Of a stretch of DNA of 64,000 nucleotides, positions 34,439 through 47,182 are shown piece by piece (position 1 is the stretch's first letter; every line of letters begins with the position of its first letter). Where the stretch lies: assembly GCA_009763385.1 (NCBI GenBank), contig CM019823.1:174188574-174252573 (forward strand). The letters are read 5' to 3'. This DNA is from Coix lacryma-jobi var. lacryma-jobi (Eukaryota > Streptophyta > Magnoliopsida > Poales > Poaceae). The translations under genes were made by a program, and so were the position numbers. The notes below the pieces were generated by a model. It was not told the origin of the DNA, made no database searches, and saw only the letters and a list, made by a program, of their open reading frames with translations.

Positions 34439-34802
34439 TGTTAAGACTCACAGGATCACTTAGAAGTAGATCTAGCCGGGTATAAATAATTGCAGTGCAA
34501 AACAAGTCCCATGAACTACGATGGAGTAGATCCAAGGTGAAGGAGGGACTGGGTTCCATACCTAGGTTGTTCGAACCTGCAGAGGTAGTAGAAGATGTAG
34601 ATCCGTCACCCGCCATGTCCGTCGGAGTCCCGGGGTCGACGACGGCGTGGGGAGGAGATGCAGGGGTCGGAGTCCGGCGATGATGGCGTAGACGGACGTG
34701 GTCTAGGGCGATGGAGATGAGGAACGGTGGCGGCGGAACTTCCCGTCGCTGGCTGCGCCCCCTTCCGGATCGGGTCTAGGGTTTGTCGGTGGGGAGTGCG
34801 GC
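34439..34802 (-). repeat. Copia 3' LTR, left part
   Basis: First 364 bp of the LTR, matching 56534-56897. It stops at the GCGGC duplication of the Tekay insertion. Confidence 0.92.
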
Positions 34803-37800
34803 TGTAACACCCTGATTTAATTTTTCCCCAATTTAATAAAAGGAATTAGAAGTTAAATAGGTTGTCTATTTAATTAGAGGAGGAAAATAAAAATTTGTTT
34901 ATCATTTTCATGTTGCATTCATGCCGTTGCATAATTTTATTGAGTGGAAAATAAATTTATTAAACCCGAATAGGGCGAATCGGATTTATTCTATTTAGAA
35001 AGCAAATAAAAGATTTATGAAAAATTTTACAAAATTAAACTCAAACTTTATTTACAAAACCTAGGAAAATATCTTTGAAATATTTCAAGTGGTTTTGTTT
35101 CAAACTGAATTGAATTTGGTTTCAAATGAGTTTATAAAAGTTTGCAAAAGAATTTGGAAAAGAAAACAAAAAGGGCAAAGGACCTAACCCACCTCAATCC
35201 CAGCCCAACCGGCTCTCTCTCTTCCCTCCGCGCGGCCCAACTCGCCTGCGGCCCGCGCAGCGCGAGCCGGCCTGGCCGCTTCCGCTCCCACCGGCCGTAG
35301 CGCCCCTCCCCTCCCGCGCACTCACTGCCAGGCGGGACCCACTCGTCAGTGCGTCTTCCCCAACCTCTCGCGCGATGTATCCGCATCGGGCTCCTCCGTA
35401 TCGCGCTCGGCCTCATCCTACCGCACTATCAGCTTGTCGATCCCATCTGATAAAGCCGTCATACCTCCTCCTCTCGCCTACAAGTAGCACCGCTCGCACC
35501 CCTAGTTTTTCCCTTCCTTTTCCCCGAGACACCACCGCCGGACCGTGCCATTGCCAAGCTCGGCAATAGCTCCAGTCCCTCCCCCAAGAAACCCTCACCG
35601 CCTCTCCTCCGGCCATCGTCGACTTCGCCAAGCCGCGCCGCATCCGTGGGAGCCTTCAGCGGTGAACGCCGGGCCCCGGAACCTCTCCGCCTCGACCACG
35701 CCGGAGCTCCGAGCCGCGGACGTCGCCCCACCGTCGAAACCACCCTGCCGAGCCCTCCCCGTCGTCGGAAAACCCTCCATCGGATCCGCTGTAAGGCCCT
35801 CGTCCGATCCCGCCTCTCCCCTAGGTCTCTACTGGTCCCTAGGCCCCTTCCCGAGCGAACTCCGGCGAGCTCCCTATGGCGCCGCCGCGTAGAGCCCCTG
35901 CGTCGCCGCGTCTAGCCTCACCGGCGCCGCCAGCACCCCACTCCTCTGTCCGGTGCCGTCCGATCTCCTCCGAATGGCCCAGATTAGATCCTAACTCGAA
36001 CCGGTATGCACCAGGTGCATAGCACCATGGACCCAGTCCACACAAGCCGCGTCAGCTGGTTCACCGGCCGCGTGGCGCACCGCTCCAATCCACGGGTGAC
36101 ACATGGCGCACACGCCAGCCGACCGCCCCGATCTAATCCTAGCCTCGGGCGAGTCGGAAAGAGGAAGGCCGAGGCTAACCCAGCGCTAGCCTCGGGCGAG
36201 TCGGAAAGAGGAAGGCCGAGGCTAACCCAGCGCTGGCCTCGGGCGAGACGGAGAAGAGCCCGCTGGCCTCGGGCGAGACGGAGAAGAGCCCGCTGGCCTC
36301 GGGCGAGACGGAGAAGAGCCGCTAGCCTCGGCGCGTGGCGCCACGCAGACACCCCGCACGCGCCAGCCGACCAGCCTCGCGACTTTTGCACTTGAGCCCC
36401 TCCAGATAGGCTAAATAAACCCGCAGTCCATTCTTCCTATTCACCGAGTCTAATTAAACTCGCGTTCTAGCCCTTCCGTTTCCATCAAAATGACCCCCGG
36501 TCCTGATGCCATTTAAAACCTGGTTTCTTTTATTTTTAAAACCGAAAATGACTTTGATCTATTTACAGTTTTGCCATCCAACTTCAAATGCTTATAACTT
36601 TTGCGTTTTAACTCCGATTTGACCCATTCAACTTGCGTTAGATTCATAATTTCGTTCTCTACGCAGTAGAACTATTTGTTTACTGTTTTCATACTGTTTG
36701 TTGTACTGTTTCTTATTTTTGCTTTGTATGTGCCATGTGTGTTGATTGGGCCAGAGAGTGCGGAGTACGAGGACGCTCCAGACCATCCTTGCGACCCAGT
36801 TGATTCGACCCAGTCCGAAGGCAAGTGTCCTTGAACATCTTGCACCTATTTCTTTTTACTTTTGGTACTAGAGTAGTTAGATCTTGTAGATGCATGCTTG
36901 TCATTAATTTGAATCCCATGATATGGTTTACTAGTTATTGTTATATTATCCTTGTCGCCTGTTTTGGGTTGTTGGGTAGAAGTCTTGCTTAGCCCTGCAG
37001 TCAGGTTGGGATGGGATGATGGTCAAATATAATTAATCCTGATTAATGAACTATGAAACGATGTGGGCATGGTAACTTTTGTAGAAACATGGTTTAGGTA
37101 AATCCGGCAGGATGGAACCGTATTGGTGGTTTTGTGCCGTGGGACTCGGCAGCTGCTTTTGGTTTTGGTTCGGGGTTCGTGCTAGACATATCCTGCCTGG
37201 ATCCTTAGGACCCGGTTCTCGAAGCCTGTAACCCGGCTTAACAGCGCAACCATGAGATCTGGATGGGCTGGACCTGGCTAATTAATTAGTTTCCTCTAAG
37301 TTATGCTACACGGGGTTTGTTTAGTGGCTCAAGAGGGGTCCCTTGGGGTCGTTGACTTATGGACAGGGGAGAAACCTTAGAGTACGTGTAACACAGACTT
37401 GGAGGGGCTTTGTAAAGGCCTTGCAGTGCAACCTGCTATGCACCTTGGCAGTGTTTAGCGTGACGGGATCTGCACGACTCATGGGTAACGATGTGCAACC
37501 TCTGCAGAGTGTAAAACTGATATATCAGCCGTGCTCACGGTCACGAGCGGCTTGGACTTCTTCGAGATTAGTTGGTTACTGGTCGGTTTTGGGTTCGGGT
37601 CATCTGATGGACTTCAGGTGCGGTTGCCTGATGGACTTCAGGTGTGGGTACTTGGTGCGACTCCAAGTGCGGTTGCTTGGTGTGACTCCAAGTGTTGGTT
37701 ACCCGGTGTGACTCCGAGTGTGGTCTTGCTCGGTGCGACTCCGAGTGTTGTTACTTTACTACCAGAGTCTGTCTATAATCTAGTAAATAGGTGCATAGGA

Positions 37801-38307
37801 ATAATAGGATTATTAGGATGTGTCGCTTTAGGCGCTTGAGTCAAACAAAGTCAGCCTACCTTTGTTATTAGCCTCATAAGCATATATTTCCTACACTTGC
37901 GGAGTACATTTCGATGTACTCACCCTCCTCTTTGTCCCCCTGCTACCCCACCCAGACGCTGGCGATTACGGAGATGCTGGTGGCTACGTTCACGAGGAGC
38001 CGGAGTATCCAGAGGACGGTGGCTTCGACCCTGACGACCTGTACTAGGATGGCGCTACCCCCGGTCGACCTTCCTGTGGAGATGGAGTCCAGACTTCCGC
38101 GACTACTTCAGAGTCTTCATTAGAGTCTGTCATCATGAGAGTCTGTACCTTTTTATTTCAGACCCGAGGGTCATTTATGTAATAATATTCGATATATTAA
38201 TAAAAGCATTGTTTTGATATTTACTATGATGTGGATATATGTATGAAAATTGATCCTGGCATACATATATTGTGCTCCAATTTTGTTCTTAAAATTGGGG
38301 TGTCACA
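34803..38307 (+). repeat. 5' LTR of the young Tekay element
   Basis: 3505 bp. It carries GC-rich tandem repeats at 36141-36323 and an AATAAA at 38199-38204 near its end, suitable as a polyadenylation signal when the LTR serves as the 3' copy. The frames inside (for example 36006-36395) are driven by the tandem repeat and duplicated identically in the other LTR; they are not genes. Confidence 0.95.
36141..36323 (+). repeat. Tandem repeats in the 5' LTR
   Basis: Two copies of a 47-bp unit (starts 36141 and 36188, AGCCTCGGGCGAGTCGGAAA...) followed by three copies of a 30-bp unit (starts 36234, 36264, 36294; TGGCCTCGGGCGAGACGGAG...). All units share a GCCTCGGGCGAG core. Confidence 0.9.
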
Positions 38308-38310
38308 GAG

Positions 38311-38323
38311 TGGTATCAGAGCC
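38311..38323 (+). promoter_or_regulatory. Primer binding site, initiator Met tRNA
   Basis: TGGTATCAGAGCC three bases after the 5' LTR, complementary to the 3' end of initiator-methionine tRNA. Confidence 0.93.
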
Positions 38324-38686
38324 GTGTTGACCGTAGGACGCTACCCTAGTCAGTCGTCGAGTTTACAAAACTATTTTTAAAAGTCCCATCTCTTTTCTCA
38401 CTTCTGTAGACCCTTTCTCTGCTGAAAATTCAAACTCTGTTTAAAAGTAGGTCCTCCAATAGTAGGATGCCCACCATAATTGTTTGAATTCGTAGCACGT
38501 TGATTGACATGTACTTGTGCACATGTTTTGATTTGGTTCTTTGTAATGATTGTTGGTGTGTTGCGACCGTCAGGTTGCAGCGACATCATTTGCTAAAATG
38601 TTTTACTAAACGAATTAATTAACCAAACCAGGGTTGTTATATATCTATCTATCATATCTCACTTTTATTCCTGGAAAATGTAACAG

Positions 38687-41600
38687 ATGGTTGACACCAG
38701 GAGCAGCGCGGGTAACGCTGGTCACGCTGGCGGGAGCGGGGCAGGTGGCAACCAGCCGCCCCATCCTCATCCACCTCCACCTCCGCCCCCGTACGACCCG
38801 CTCCAGATGGCCCAGGTGCAGAATGAGATGATGCAGAACATGGCCCAGATCATGCAGTACATGCAGCATATGGCCCAGGGTGCCCAGGGTGCTCAGGGTG
38901 CAGGAGCTGCACAGCCACCCCGACCGGATGACACTCTCAGGAGCTTCATGACGACGCGCCCTCCAGTGTTCCACCACGCCATAGAGCCAATGGATGCAGA
39001 TGATTGGCTCGAGACGATCACAGGCAAGTTGCAGCTTGCCCATGTCGGGGACCTTGATAAGGCCCTCTACGCCTCGCACCAGCTTCAGGGCCCGGCGAAG
39101 AACTGGTGGACTGCGTACACCGCAGCTCATGCGGACGCCGACTCGATCACTTGGGAGGAGTTCCGCAGGGCATTCCGCGACCAGTACGTCCCTTTCGGCG
39201 AGATCAGGGTGAAGCGCCGCGAGTTCCAGGATCTCAGGCAGGGCGCGATGACAGTGCGTGAGTATCTCACGCGGTTCAGCCAGCTGTCCCGTTACGCCCC
39301 AGATGACGTGGACACAGATGATAAGAAGCAGGAGTGCTTCAGGCAAGATCTCTGTCTTTCTTTCATATTAAATATATTCTTCATATACCCTTGTTCATCC
39401 CTTTTGTTACCTGATCCATAATGATATTGTTATCTGCTTCAGGCATGGGCTTAACCCAGGACTCCGCTATGCCCTAGCTTCAAATGAGTATTCCTCATTT
39501 CAGAAGCTGGTTGACCGTGCCTTCGCAGTGGAGAAGGAACGGAAGGACCTCGATGCAGATCGCAAGAGGAAGATGACGTTCCAGGGACAGTCCTCCGGCA
39601 GCTCTACTCGTCCCCGCTACGCTCCACCTGCCTCAGCTTCTAGGCAGATTCCCCAGCAGCAGCAGTACCGCCCGCCCCAGTCCCGGCAGCCCGCTCCCCA
39701 GTACAGGCATCCAGCTCCGCAGTATCAGGCTCCACCTCAGCAGCAGCAGCAGCAGCCCCGCCAGGCTCAGGCACCTCGCCAGGGTCTTCCAGCTCCGCAG
39801 CAGGCCCGTCCAGCACAGGGGGCAGGTCAGATTGGCCCGTGTTACAAGTGTAACCAGATGGGACACTTCGCCAACAAGTGTCCGTTGAGGCAGCCAGCTC
39901 CACCGCAGTCTCGTCCTGCAGGCCAGTCCCAGAGCTACACTCGTGGTCGTGTGAACCACGTGACGGCAGAGTCTGCCCAGACGGCACCAGATGTGGTGTT
40001 TGGTACGTTCCTTGTTGACTCTCACCCAGTTACAGTCTTGTTTGATTCTGGAGCATCTCATTCTTTCATATCAGCACCCTGCGCATCTAAATATAATATG
40101 AATAGAGTGTTGATGAAAAAGCATCTGCTAGTGAACTCTCCTGGAGGAGAACTGATATCGAGGCATGTGTGCCCGAATGTGAGCTTAACCATAAGGGGGG
40201 TAGTCTTTCCCACCTCTCTTATTGTTCTGGATTCCCAAGGTATTGATGTCATTCTGGGAATGGATTGGCTACGCAAGTACCAGGGAGTCATTGATTGTGC
40301 TCAGAGGCTCATCACAGTGAAGCATCCAGGTGGCACGGAGATTGTGTATCGAGCACCGACACAGATGATAGAAGAAGCCAGAGCATATGAGGCTGTCGTG
40401 GTACCCGATATCCGAGTTGTCAAGGAGTTCCCCGATGTCTTCCAGAAAGTGCCAGGTATGCCACCTGATCGTGAGATTGAGTTCTCTATTGATTTAGTTC
40501 CTGGCACTGCACCTATAAACAGGCGACCATATAGAATGGATGCCGAAAAGCTAGCTGAGCTGAAGACGCAGATCCAAGAGCAGCTAGAGAAGGGGCATAT
40601 TCGTCCTAGTACATCCCCGTGGGGAGCCCCTGTGATCTTTGTTCCGAAGAAGGATGGAGGCCTACGGATGTGCGTTGATTACCGCGCATTGAATGAAGCT
40701 ACCATCAAGAACAAGTACCCGATTCCTCGCATTGATGATCTGTTTGATCAGTTGAAGGGTGCTCATGTATTCTCGAAGATTGACCTGCAAACAGGTTATA
40801 ATCAGCTGAAGATTCGTGAAGCTGATATCCCGAAGACGGCGTTTGTGACTCGATATGGGCTATATGAGTACACAGTGATGTCCTTCGGCTTGACTAATGC
40901 CCCAGCTTTCTTCATGTATCTGATGAACAAGGTCTTTATGGAGTTTCTAGATCTGTTCGTCGTGGTGTTCCTTGATGATATCCTGATATTCTCGAAGACT
41001 GAAGAAGAACATGAGAAGCATCTGAGATTAGTGTTGCAGAAGCTCAGAGAGCATCGGTTGTATGCAAAGCTGAGCAAATGCGAGTTCTGGTTGAAGAAGG
41101 TAGCGTATTTGGGGCATATCATCTCAGAGGGTGGTGTATCAGTGGATCCAGGCAAGGTCCAAGATATATTGGACTGGAAGGTACCTGAGAGCGTTACTGA
41201 GATTCGGAGTTTCCTCGGTATGGCGGGATACTATCGCAGATTCATTGAGGGATTCTCCAAGATCGTGAAGCCGATGACGAGATTGACTGAGAAGGGTGCC
41301 AAGTTTGTATGGTCCCCTGAATGCCAGACTGGTTTCGAGGAGCTGAAAGCGAGATTGACCTCTGCTCCTATTCTTGTCATGCCAGATGTCCAGAAGAACT
41401 TCACGGTCTATTGTGATGCTTCGCGACAGGGTTTAGGATGTGTGCTTATGCAGGAAGGTCGGGTGATTGCTTATGCCTCGAGACAGCTCAGGAAGCATGA
41501 GCTGAACTATCCTACACATGATCTGGAGTTAGCAGCAGTTGTTCATGCTCTGAAGATCTGGAGGCACTATCTGATGGGCAAGAAGACGGAGATATACACC

Positions 41601-43301
41601 GATCATAAGAGCTTGAAGTACATCTTCACCCAGCCAGATCTAAATCTTCGCCAACGAAGATGGCTAGAGTTGATCAAAGATTATGATCTGAGTATCAACT
41701 ATCATCCGGGCAAGGCGAATGTTGTTGCAGATGCCTTGAGCAGAAAGGTCTACTGCAATGTGCTTGAGATCAAGGAGCAGCAGCCCGAGTTGCATGAGGA
41801 GTTTGAGAAGCTCAACTTGGGTATTCTTGGTCATACTGATGCAGTGGCCTTGGAGGTTGATTCGACCTTGGAGCGTGATATCCGAGCAGGGCAGCTCACC
41901 GATGAGTACTTGCTAGAGATCAGACAGTTGATCAAGGAGGACAAAGCCCCTGGATTCACGGAGGATGATCAGGGTGTTTTGTGGTTCAGAGGCAGGATCT
42001 GTGTTCCCGATGTAAAGGCTATCAAGGAGTTGATTCTGAGGGAAGTTCATGATTCAGCCTACTCTCTTCACCCAGGCAGTACCAAGATGTACCAGGATCT
42101 GAAGCAGTATTACTGGTGGTATGGGATGAAGAGGGAAGTAGCAGAGTATGTGGCCTTGTGTGACACATGTCAGAGGGTTAAGGCCCAACATCAGAGACCA
42201 GCTGGTTTGCTACAGCCCCTGCAGATTCCAGAATGGAAATGGGAACAGATCAGCATGGATTTTATCACTGGTTTGCCCAGGACACAGTCTGGATATGACT
42301 CTATCTGGGTCATAGTTGATCGGTTGACCAAGGTTGCTCACTTCATTCCTGTCAAGGAAACATATAAGGGCGATAGACTTGCAGAGTTGTACATGTCCCG
42401 CATTGTATGCTTGCATGGAGTACCTAAGATCATAGTATCTGACAGAGGTACACAGTTCACATCCAGATTCTGGAAGCGGTTGCATGAGTCTATGGACACT
42501 CGCCTCAGTTTCAGTTCGGCTTATCACCCTCAGACCGATGGTCAGACAGAAAGGGTGAATCAGATTCTGGAGGATATGTTGAGAGCCAGTGCGCTTCAGA
42601 ACAGCCAGAGTTGGGATGTGAGTCTGCCATATGCAGAGTTCTCATATAACAACAGCTATCAGGCCAGTCTGAAGATGTCACCTTTCGAGGCACTGTATGG
42701 CAGGAAGTGCAGAACTCCTCTGTTCTGGAATCAGGTTGGAGAAAGGAAAGTCTTTGGCCCCGAGTCTATAGAGGAAGCTGAGGAACAGGTCAGGCAGATC
42801 AGAAGCAACCTGAGGACAGCTCAGTCTAGACAGAAGAGTTATGCAGATGTCAGGCGACGTGAGCTGGAGTTCCAGATTGGGGACTATGTCTATCTGAAGG
42901 TGTCACCCTTCAGAGGTCTTCGGAGGTTTAATGTCAAAGGGAAGCTATCTCCGAGATTCATTGGCCCTTTCAAGGTGATTGACAAGAAAGGTGCAGTTGC
43001 TTATCAGCTGGAGTTGCCTGCACGGCTGGCAGGTATCCATAATGTGTTCCATGTATCCCAGCTGAAGAGATGCCTCCGAGTTCCAGAGGAGCAGTTGCCA
43101 CTTGAGGAGCTTGATCTGAGAGATGATCTGACATTCTCTGAGCCGATCAAGATCCTAGACACGATGGAACGGGGCACTCGCAACAAGAGGATTAAAATCT
43201 GCAAGGTGCAATGGAAGCACTACTCCGAAGAAGAAGCCACATGGGAGAAAGAAGATGATCTTCGGGCAGATTTTCCTCATCTTTTCGCCGACTCTTCCTA
43301 A
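38687..43301 (+). CDS. Gag-Pol polyprotein of the young Tekay element (one predicted intron)
   Basis: Starts at the ATG at 38687 (MVDTRSS). The frame is open to 39342. It then meets a 100-bp non-coding segment (39343-39442) and continues in phase from 39443 to the stop at 43299-43301, giving about 1504 residues if the segment is spliced out. Gag: [33 protein letters not shown], zinc knuckle [14 protein letters not shown] (39840-39881). Protease: [13 protein letters not shown] (Asp codon 40044). [26 protein letters not shown] (Asp codons 40974 and 40977). RNase [16 protein letters not shown] to VADALSRK. Integrase: HHCC zinc region near 42040-42190 and the D, D, E core ([28 protein letters not shown]). 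C-terminal chromodomain ([20 protein letters not shown]). Every catalytic residue I looked for is present, so it could be autonomous. Confidence 0.88.
39343..39442 (+). other. Predicted GC-AG intron within gag
   Basis: Exon ends CTTCAG|GCAAGATC and the next exon begins after ATCTGCTTCAG. The 100-bp segment is AT- and T-rich, contains in-frame stops, and has a plausible branch site CTGAT near 39413. Removing it restores the standard Tekay gag reading ([20 protein letters not shown]). The repeated TGCTTCAGGCA at both edges fits either a GC-AG intron or a duplication-flanked insertion. Confidence 0.65.
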
Positions 43302-43317
43302 TCTCGAGGACGAGATT

Positions 43318-43337
43318 CTTCTAAGGGGGGTAGGTTT
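43318..43337 (+). promoter_or_regulatory. Polypurine tract of the young Tekay element
   Basis: CTAAGGGGGGTAGG directly before the 3' LTR, preceded by the palindrome-like CTCGAGGACGAGATT found in this family. Confidence 0.85.
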
Positions 43338-46300
43338 TGTAACACCCTGATTTAATTTTTCCCCAATTTAATAAAAGGAATTAGAAGTTAAATAGGTTGT
43401 CTATTTAATTAGAGGAGGAAATAAAAATTTGTTTATCATTTTCATGTTGCATTCATGCCGTTGCATAATTTTATTGAGTGGAAAATAAATTTATTAAACC
43501 CGAATAGGGCGAATCGGATTTATTCTATTTAGAAAGCAAATAAAAGATTTATGAAAAATTTTACAAAATTAAACTCAAACTTTATTTACAAAACCTAGGA
43601 AAATATCTTTGAAATATTTCAAGTGGTTTTGTTTTAAACTGAATTGAATTTGGTTTCAAATGAGTTTATAAAAGTTTGCAAAAGAATTTGGAAAAGAAAA
43701 CAAAAAGGGCAAAGGACCTAACCCACCTCAATCCCAGCCCAACCGGCTCTCTCTCTTCCCTCCGCGCGGCCCAACTCGCCTGCGGCCCGCGCAGCGCGAG
43801 CCGGCCTGGCCGCTTCCGCTCCCACCGGCCGTAGCGCCCCTCCCCTCCCGCGCACTCACTGCCAGGCGGGACCCACTCGTCAGTGCGTCTTCCCCAACCT
43901 CTCGCGCGATGTATCCGCATCGGGCTCCTCCGTATCGCGCTCGGCCTCATCCTACCGCACTATCAGCTTGTCGATCCCATCTGATAAAGCCGTCATACCT
44001 CCTCCTCTCGCCTACAAGTAGCACCGCTCGCACCCCTAGTTTTTCCCTTCCTTTTCCCCGAGACACCACCGCCGGACCGTGCCATTGCCAAGCTCGGCAA
44101 TAGCTCCAGTCCCTCCCCAAGAAACCCTCACCGCCTCTCCTCCGGCCATCGTCGACTTCGCCAAGCCGCGCCGCATCCGTGGGAGCCTTCAGCGGTGAAC
44201 GCCGGGCCCCGGAACCTCTCCGCCTCGACCACGCCGGAGCTCCGAGCCGCGGACGTCGCCCCCACCGTCGAAACCACCCTGCCGAGCCCTCCCCGTCGTC
44301 GGAAAACCCTCCATCGGATCCGCTGTAAGGCCCTCGTCCGATCCCGCCTCTCCCCTAGGTCTCTACTGGTCCCTAGGCCCCTTCCCGAGCGAACTCCGGC
44401 GAGCTCCCTATGGCGCCGCCGCGTAGAGCCCCTGCGTCGCCGCGTCTAGCCTCACCGGCGCCGCCAGCACCCCACTCCTCTGTCCGGTGCCGTCCGATCT
44501 CCTCTGAATGGCCCAGATTAGATCCTAACTCGAACCGGTATGCACCAGGTGCATAGCACCATGGACCCAGTCCACACAAGCCGCGTCAGCTGGTTCACCG
44601 GCCGCGTGGCGCACCGCTCCAATCCACGGGTGACACATGGCGCACACGCCAGCCGACCGCCCCGATCTAATCCTAGCCTCGGGCGAGTCGGAAAGAGGAA
44701 GGCCGAGGCTAACCCAGCGCTAGCCTCGGGCGAGTCGGAAAGAGGAAGGCCGAGGCTAACCCAGCGCTGGCCTCGGGCGAGACGGAGAAGAGCCCGCTGG
44801 CCTCGGGCGAGACGGAGAAGAGCCCGCTGGCCTCGGGCGAGACGGAGAAGAGCCGCTAGCCTCGGCGCGTGGCGCCACGCAGACACCCCGCACGCGCCAG
44901 CCGACCAGCCTCGCGACTTTTGCACTTGAGCCCCTCCAGATAGGCTAAATAAACCCGCAGTCCATTCTTCCTATTCACCGAGTCTAATTAAACTCGCGTT
45001 CTAGCCCTTCCGTTTCCATCAAAATGACCCCCGGTCCTGATGCCATTTAAAACCTGGTTTCTTTTATTTTTAAAACCGAAAATGACTTTGATCTATTTAC
45101 AGTTTTGCCATCCAACTTCAAATGCTTATAACTTTTGCGTTTTAACTCCGATTTGACCCATTCAACTTGCGTTAGATTCATAATTTCGTTCTCTACGCAG
45201 TAGAACTATTTGTTTACTGTTTTCATACTGTTTGTTGTACTGTTTCTTATTTTTGCTTTGTATGTGCCATGTGTGTTGATTGGGCCAGAGAGTGCGGAGT
45301 ACGAGGACGCTCCAGACCATCCTTGCGACCCAGTTGATTCGACCCAGTCCGAAGGCAAGTGTCCTTGAACATCTTGCACCTATTTCTTTTTACTTTTGGT
45401 ACTAGAGTAGTTAGATCTTGTAGATGCATGCTTGTCATTAATTTGAATCCCATGATATGGTTTACTAGTTATTGTTATATTATCCTTGTCGCCTGTTTTG
45501 GGTTGTTGGGTAGAAGTCTTGCTTAGCCCTGCAGTCAGGTTGGGATGGGATGATGGTCAAATATAATTAATCCTGATTAATGAACTATGAAACGATGTGG
45601 GCATGGTAACTTTTGTAGAAACATGGTTTAGGTAAATCCGGCAGGATGGAACCGTATTGGTGGTTTTGTGCCGTGGGACTCGGCAGCTGCTTTTGGTTTT
45701 GGTTCGGGGTTCGTGCTAGACATATCCTGCCTGGATCCTTAGGACCCGGTTCTCGAAGCCTGTAACCCGGCTTAACAGCGCAACCATGAGATCTGGATGG
45801 GCTGGACCTGGCTAATTAATTAGTTTCCTCTAAGTTATGCTACACGGGGTTTGTTTAGTGGCTCAAGAGGGGTCCCTTGGGGTCGTTGACTTATGGACAG
45901 GGGAGAAACCTTAGAGTACGTGTAACACAGACTTGGAGGGGCTTTGTAAAGGCCTTGCAGTGCAACCTGCTATGCACCTTGGCAGTGTTTAGCGTGACGG
46001 GATCTGCACGACTCATGGGTAACGATGTGCAACCTCTGCAGAGTGTAAAACTGATATATCAGCCGTGCTCACGGTCACGAGCGGCTTGGACTTCTTCGAG
46101 ATTAGTTGGTTACTGGTCGGTTTTGGGTTCGGGTCATCTGATGGACTTCAGGTGCGGTTGCCTGATGGACTTCAGGTGTGGGTACTTGGTGCGACTCCAA
46201 GTGCGGTTGCTTGGTGTGACTCCAAGTGTTGGTTACCCGGTGTGACTCCGAGTGTGGTCTTGCTCGGTGCGACTCCGAGTGTTGTTACTTTACTACCAGA

Positions 46301-46841
46301 GTCTGTCTATAATCTAGTAAATAGGTGCATAGGAATAATAGGATTATTAGGATGTGTCGCTTTAGGCGCTTGAGTCAAACAAAGTCAGCCTACCTTTGTT
46401 ATTAGCCTCATAAGCATATATTTCCTACACTTGCGGAGTACATTTCGATGTACTCACCCTCCTCTTTGTCCCCCTGCTACCCCACCCAGACGCTGGCGAT
46501 TACGGAGATGCTGGTGGCTACGTTCACGAGGAGCCGGTGTATCCAGAGGACGGTGGCTTCGACCCTGACGACCTGTACTAGGATGGCGCTACCCCCGGTC
46601 GACCTTCCTGTGGAGATGGAGTCCAGACTTCCGCGACTACTTCAGAGTCTTCATTAGAGTCTGTCATCATGAGAGTCTGTACCTTTTTATTTCAGACCCG
46701 AGGGTCATTTATGTAATAATATTCGATATATTAATAAAAGCATTGTTTTGATATTTACTATGATGTGGATATATGTATGAAAATTGATCCTGGCATACAT
46801 ATATTGTGCTCCAATTTTGTTCTTAAAATTGGGGTGTCACA
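43338..46841 (+). repeat. 3' LTR of the young Tekay element
   Basis: 3504 bp and nearly identical to 34803-38307. The differences I noticed include one A fewer near 43420, a C-to-T change near 43635, changes in C-run length near 44115 and 44260, and single substitutions near 44507 and 46536. Confidence 0.95.
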
Positions 46842-46846
46842 GCGGC

Positions 46847-47008
46847 TCACGGTGAACCTCGTACTCAGAGCCGCCGGCCCCCCACCCTCTTTATATGCGC
46901 AGTGCGACAGGGGCCCGCCAGCCATTAAGTGGGCTGGGCGCCCCCGATCAGGGCGCAAGGTCAAAGCCCAGTGACCGTTGGGTCACTGGCTGAGAGATCA
47001 GTCTAACA
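46847..47008 (-). repeat. Copia 3' LTR, right part
   Basis: Final 162 bp of the split LTR, ending TCTAACA. It matches the end of 56534-57058. Confidence 0.92.
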
Positions 47009-47024
47009 ATCTCCCCCTTGATCT
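47009..47024 (-). promoter_or_regulatory. Copia polypurine tract
   Basis: On minus it reads AGATCAAGGGGGAGAT and runs directly into the LTR start TGTTAGACTG. Confidence 0.85.
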
Positions 47025-47182
47025 CACCAGTTTCTTTTACTTTTACTTTTCTCATTCCATCACAGATTTGCGCAAGAGGCATGCCTCATCGTCACAGTCT
47101 TTTGCCGATAGACTTAGCAGCCATAATGTTCATCTCTGTTTTGAAATAGATACTTTTACTTTTGGGCCCTTTAGTCCAGGAA

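Larger units (their letters stand above)
34803..46841 (+). mobile_element. Young, apparently intact Tekay-type chromovirus
   Basis: LTRs at 34803-38307 and 43338-46841 (TGTAACACCC ... GGGTGTCACA), with a target duplication GCGGC at 34798-34802 and 46842-46846. The initiator-Met primer site, polypurine tract and a full gag-protease-RT-RNase H-integrase-chromodomain polyprotein are present. By eye the LTRs differ at only about three substitutions and three one-base indels in 3.5 kb, so insertion was very recent. It lies inside the left LTR of the Copia element, in opposite orientation to it. Confidence 0.95.

Noticed and set aside
36006..36395. A 129-codon repetitive frame, present again at 44540-44929
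   Set aside because: It is the translated LTR tandem repeat in both copies of the LTR, not a gene.
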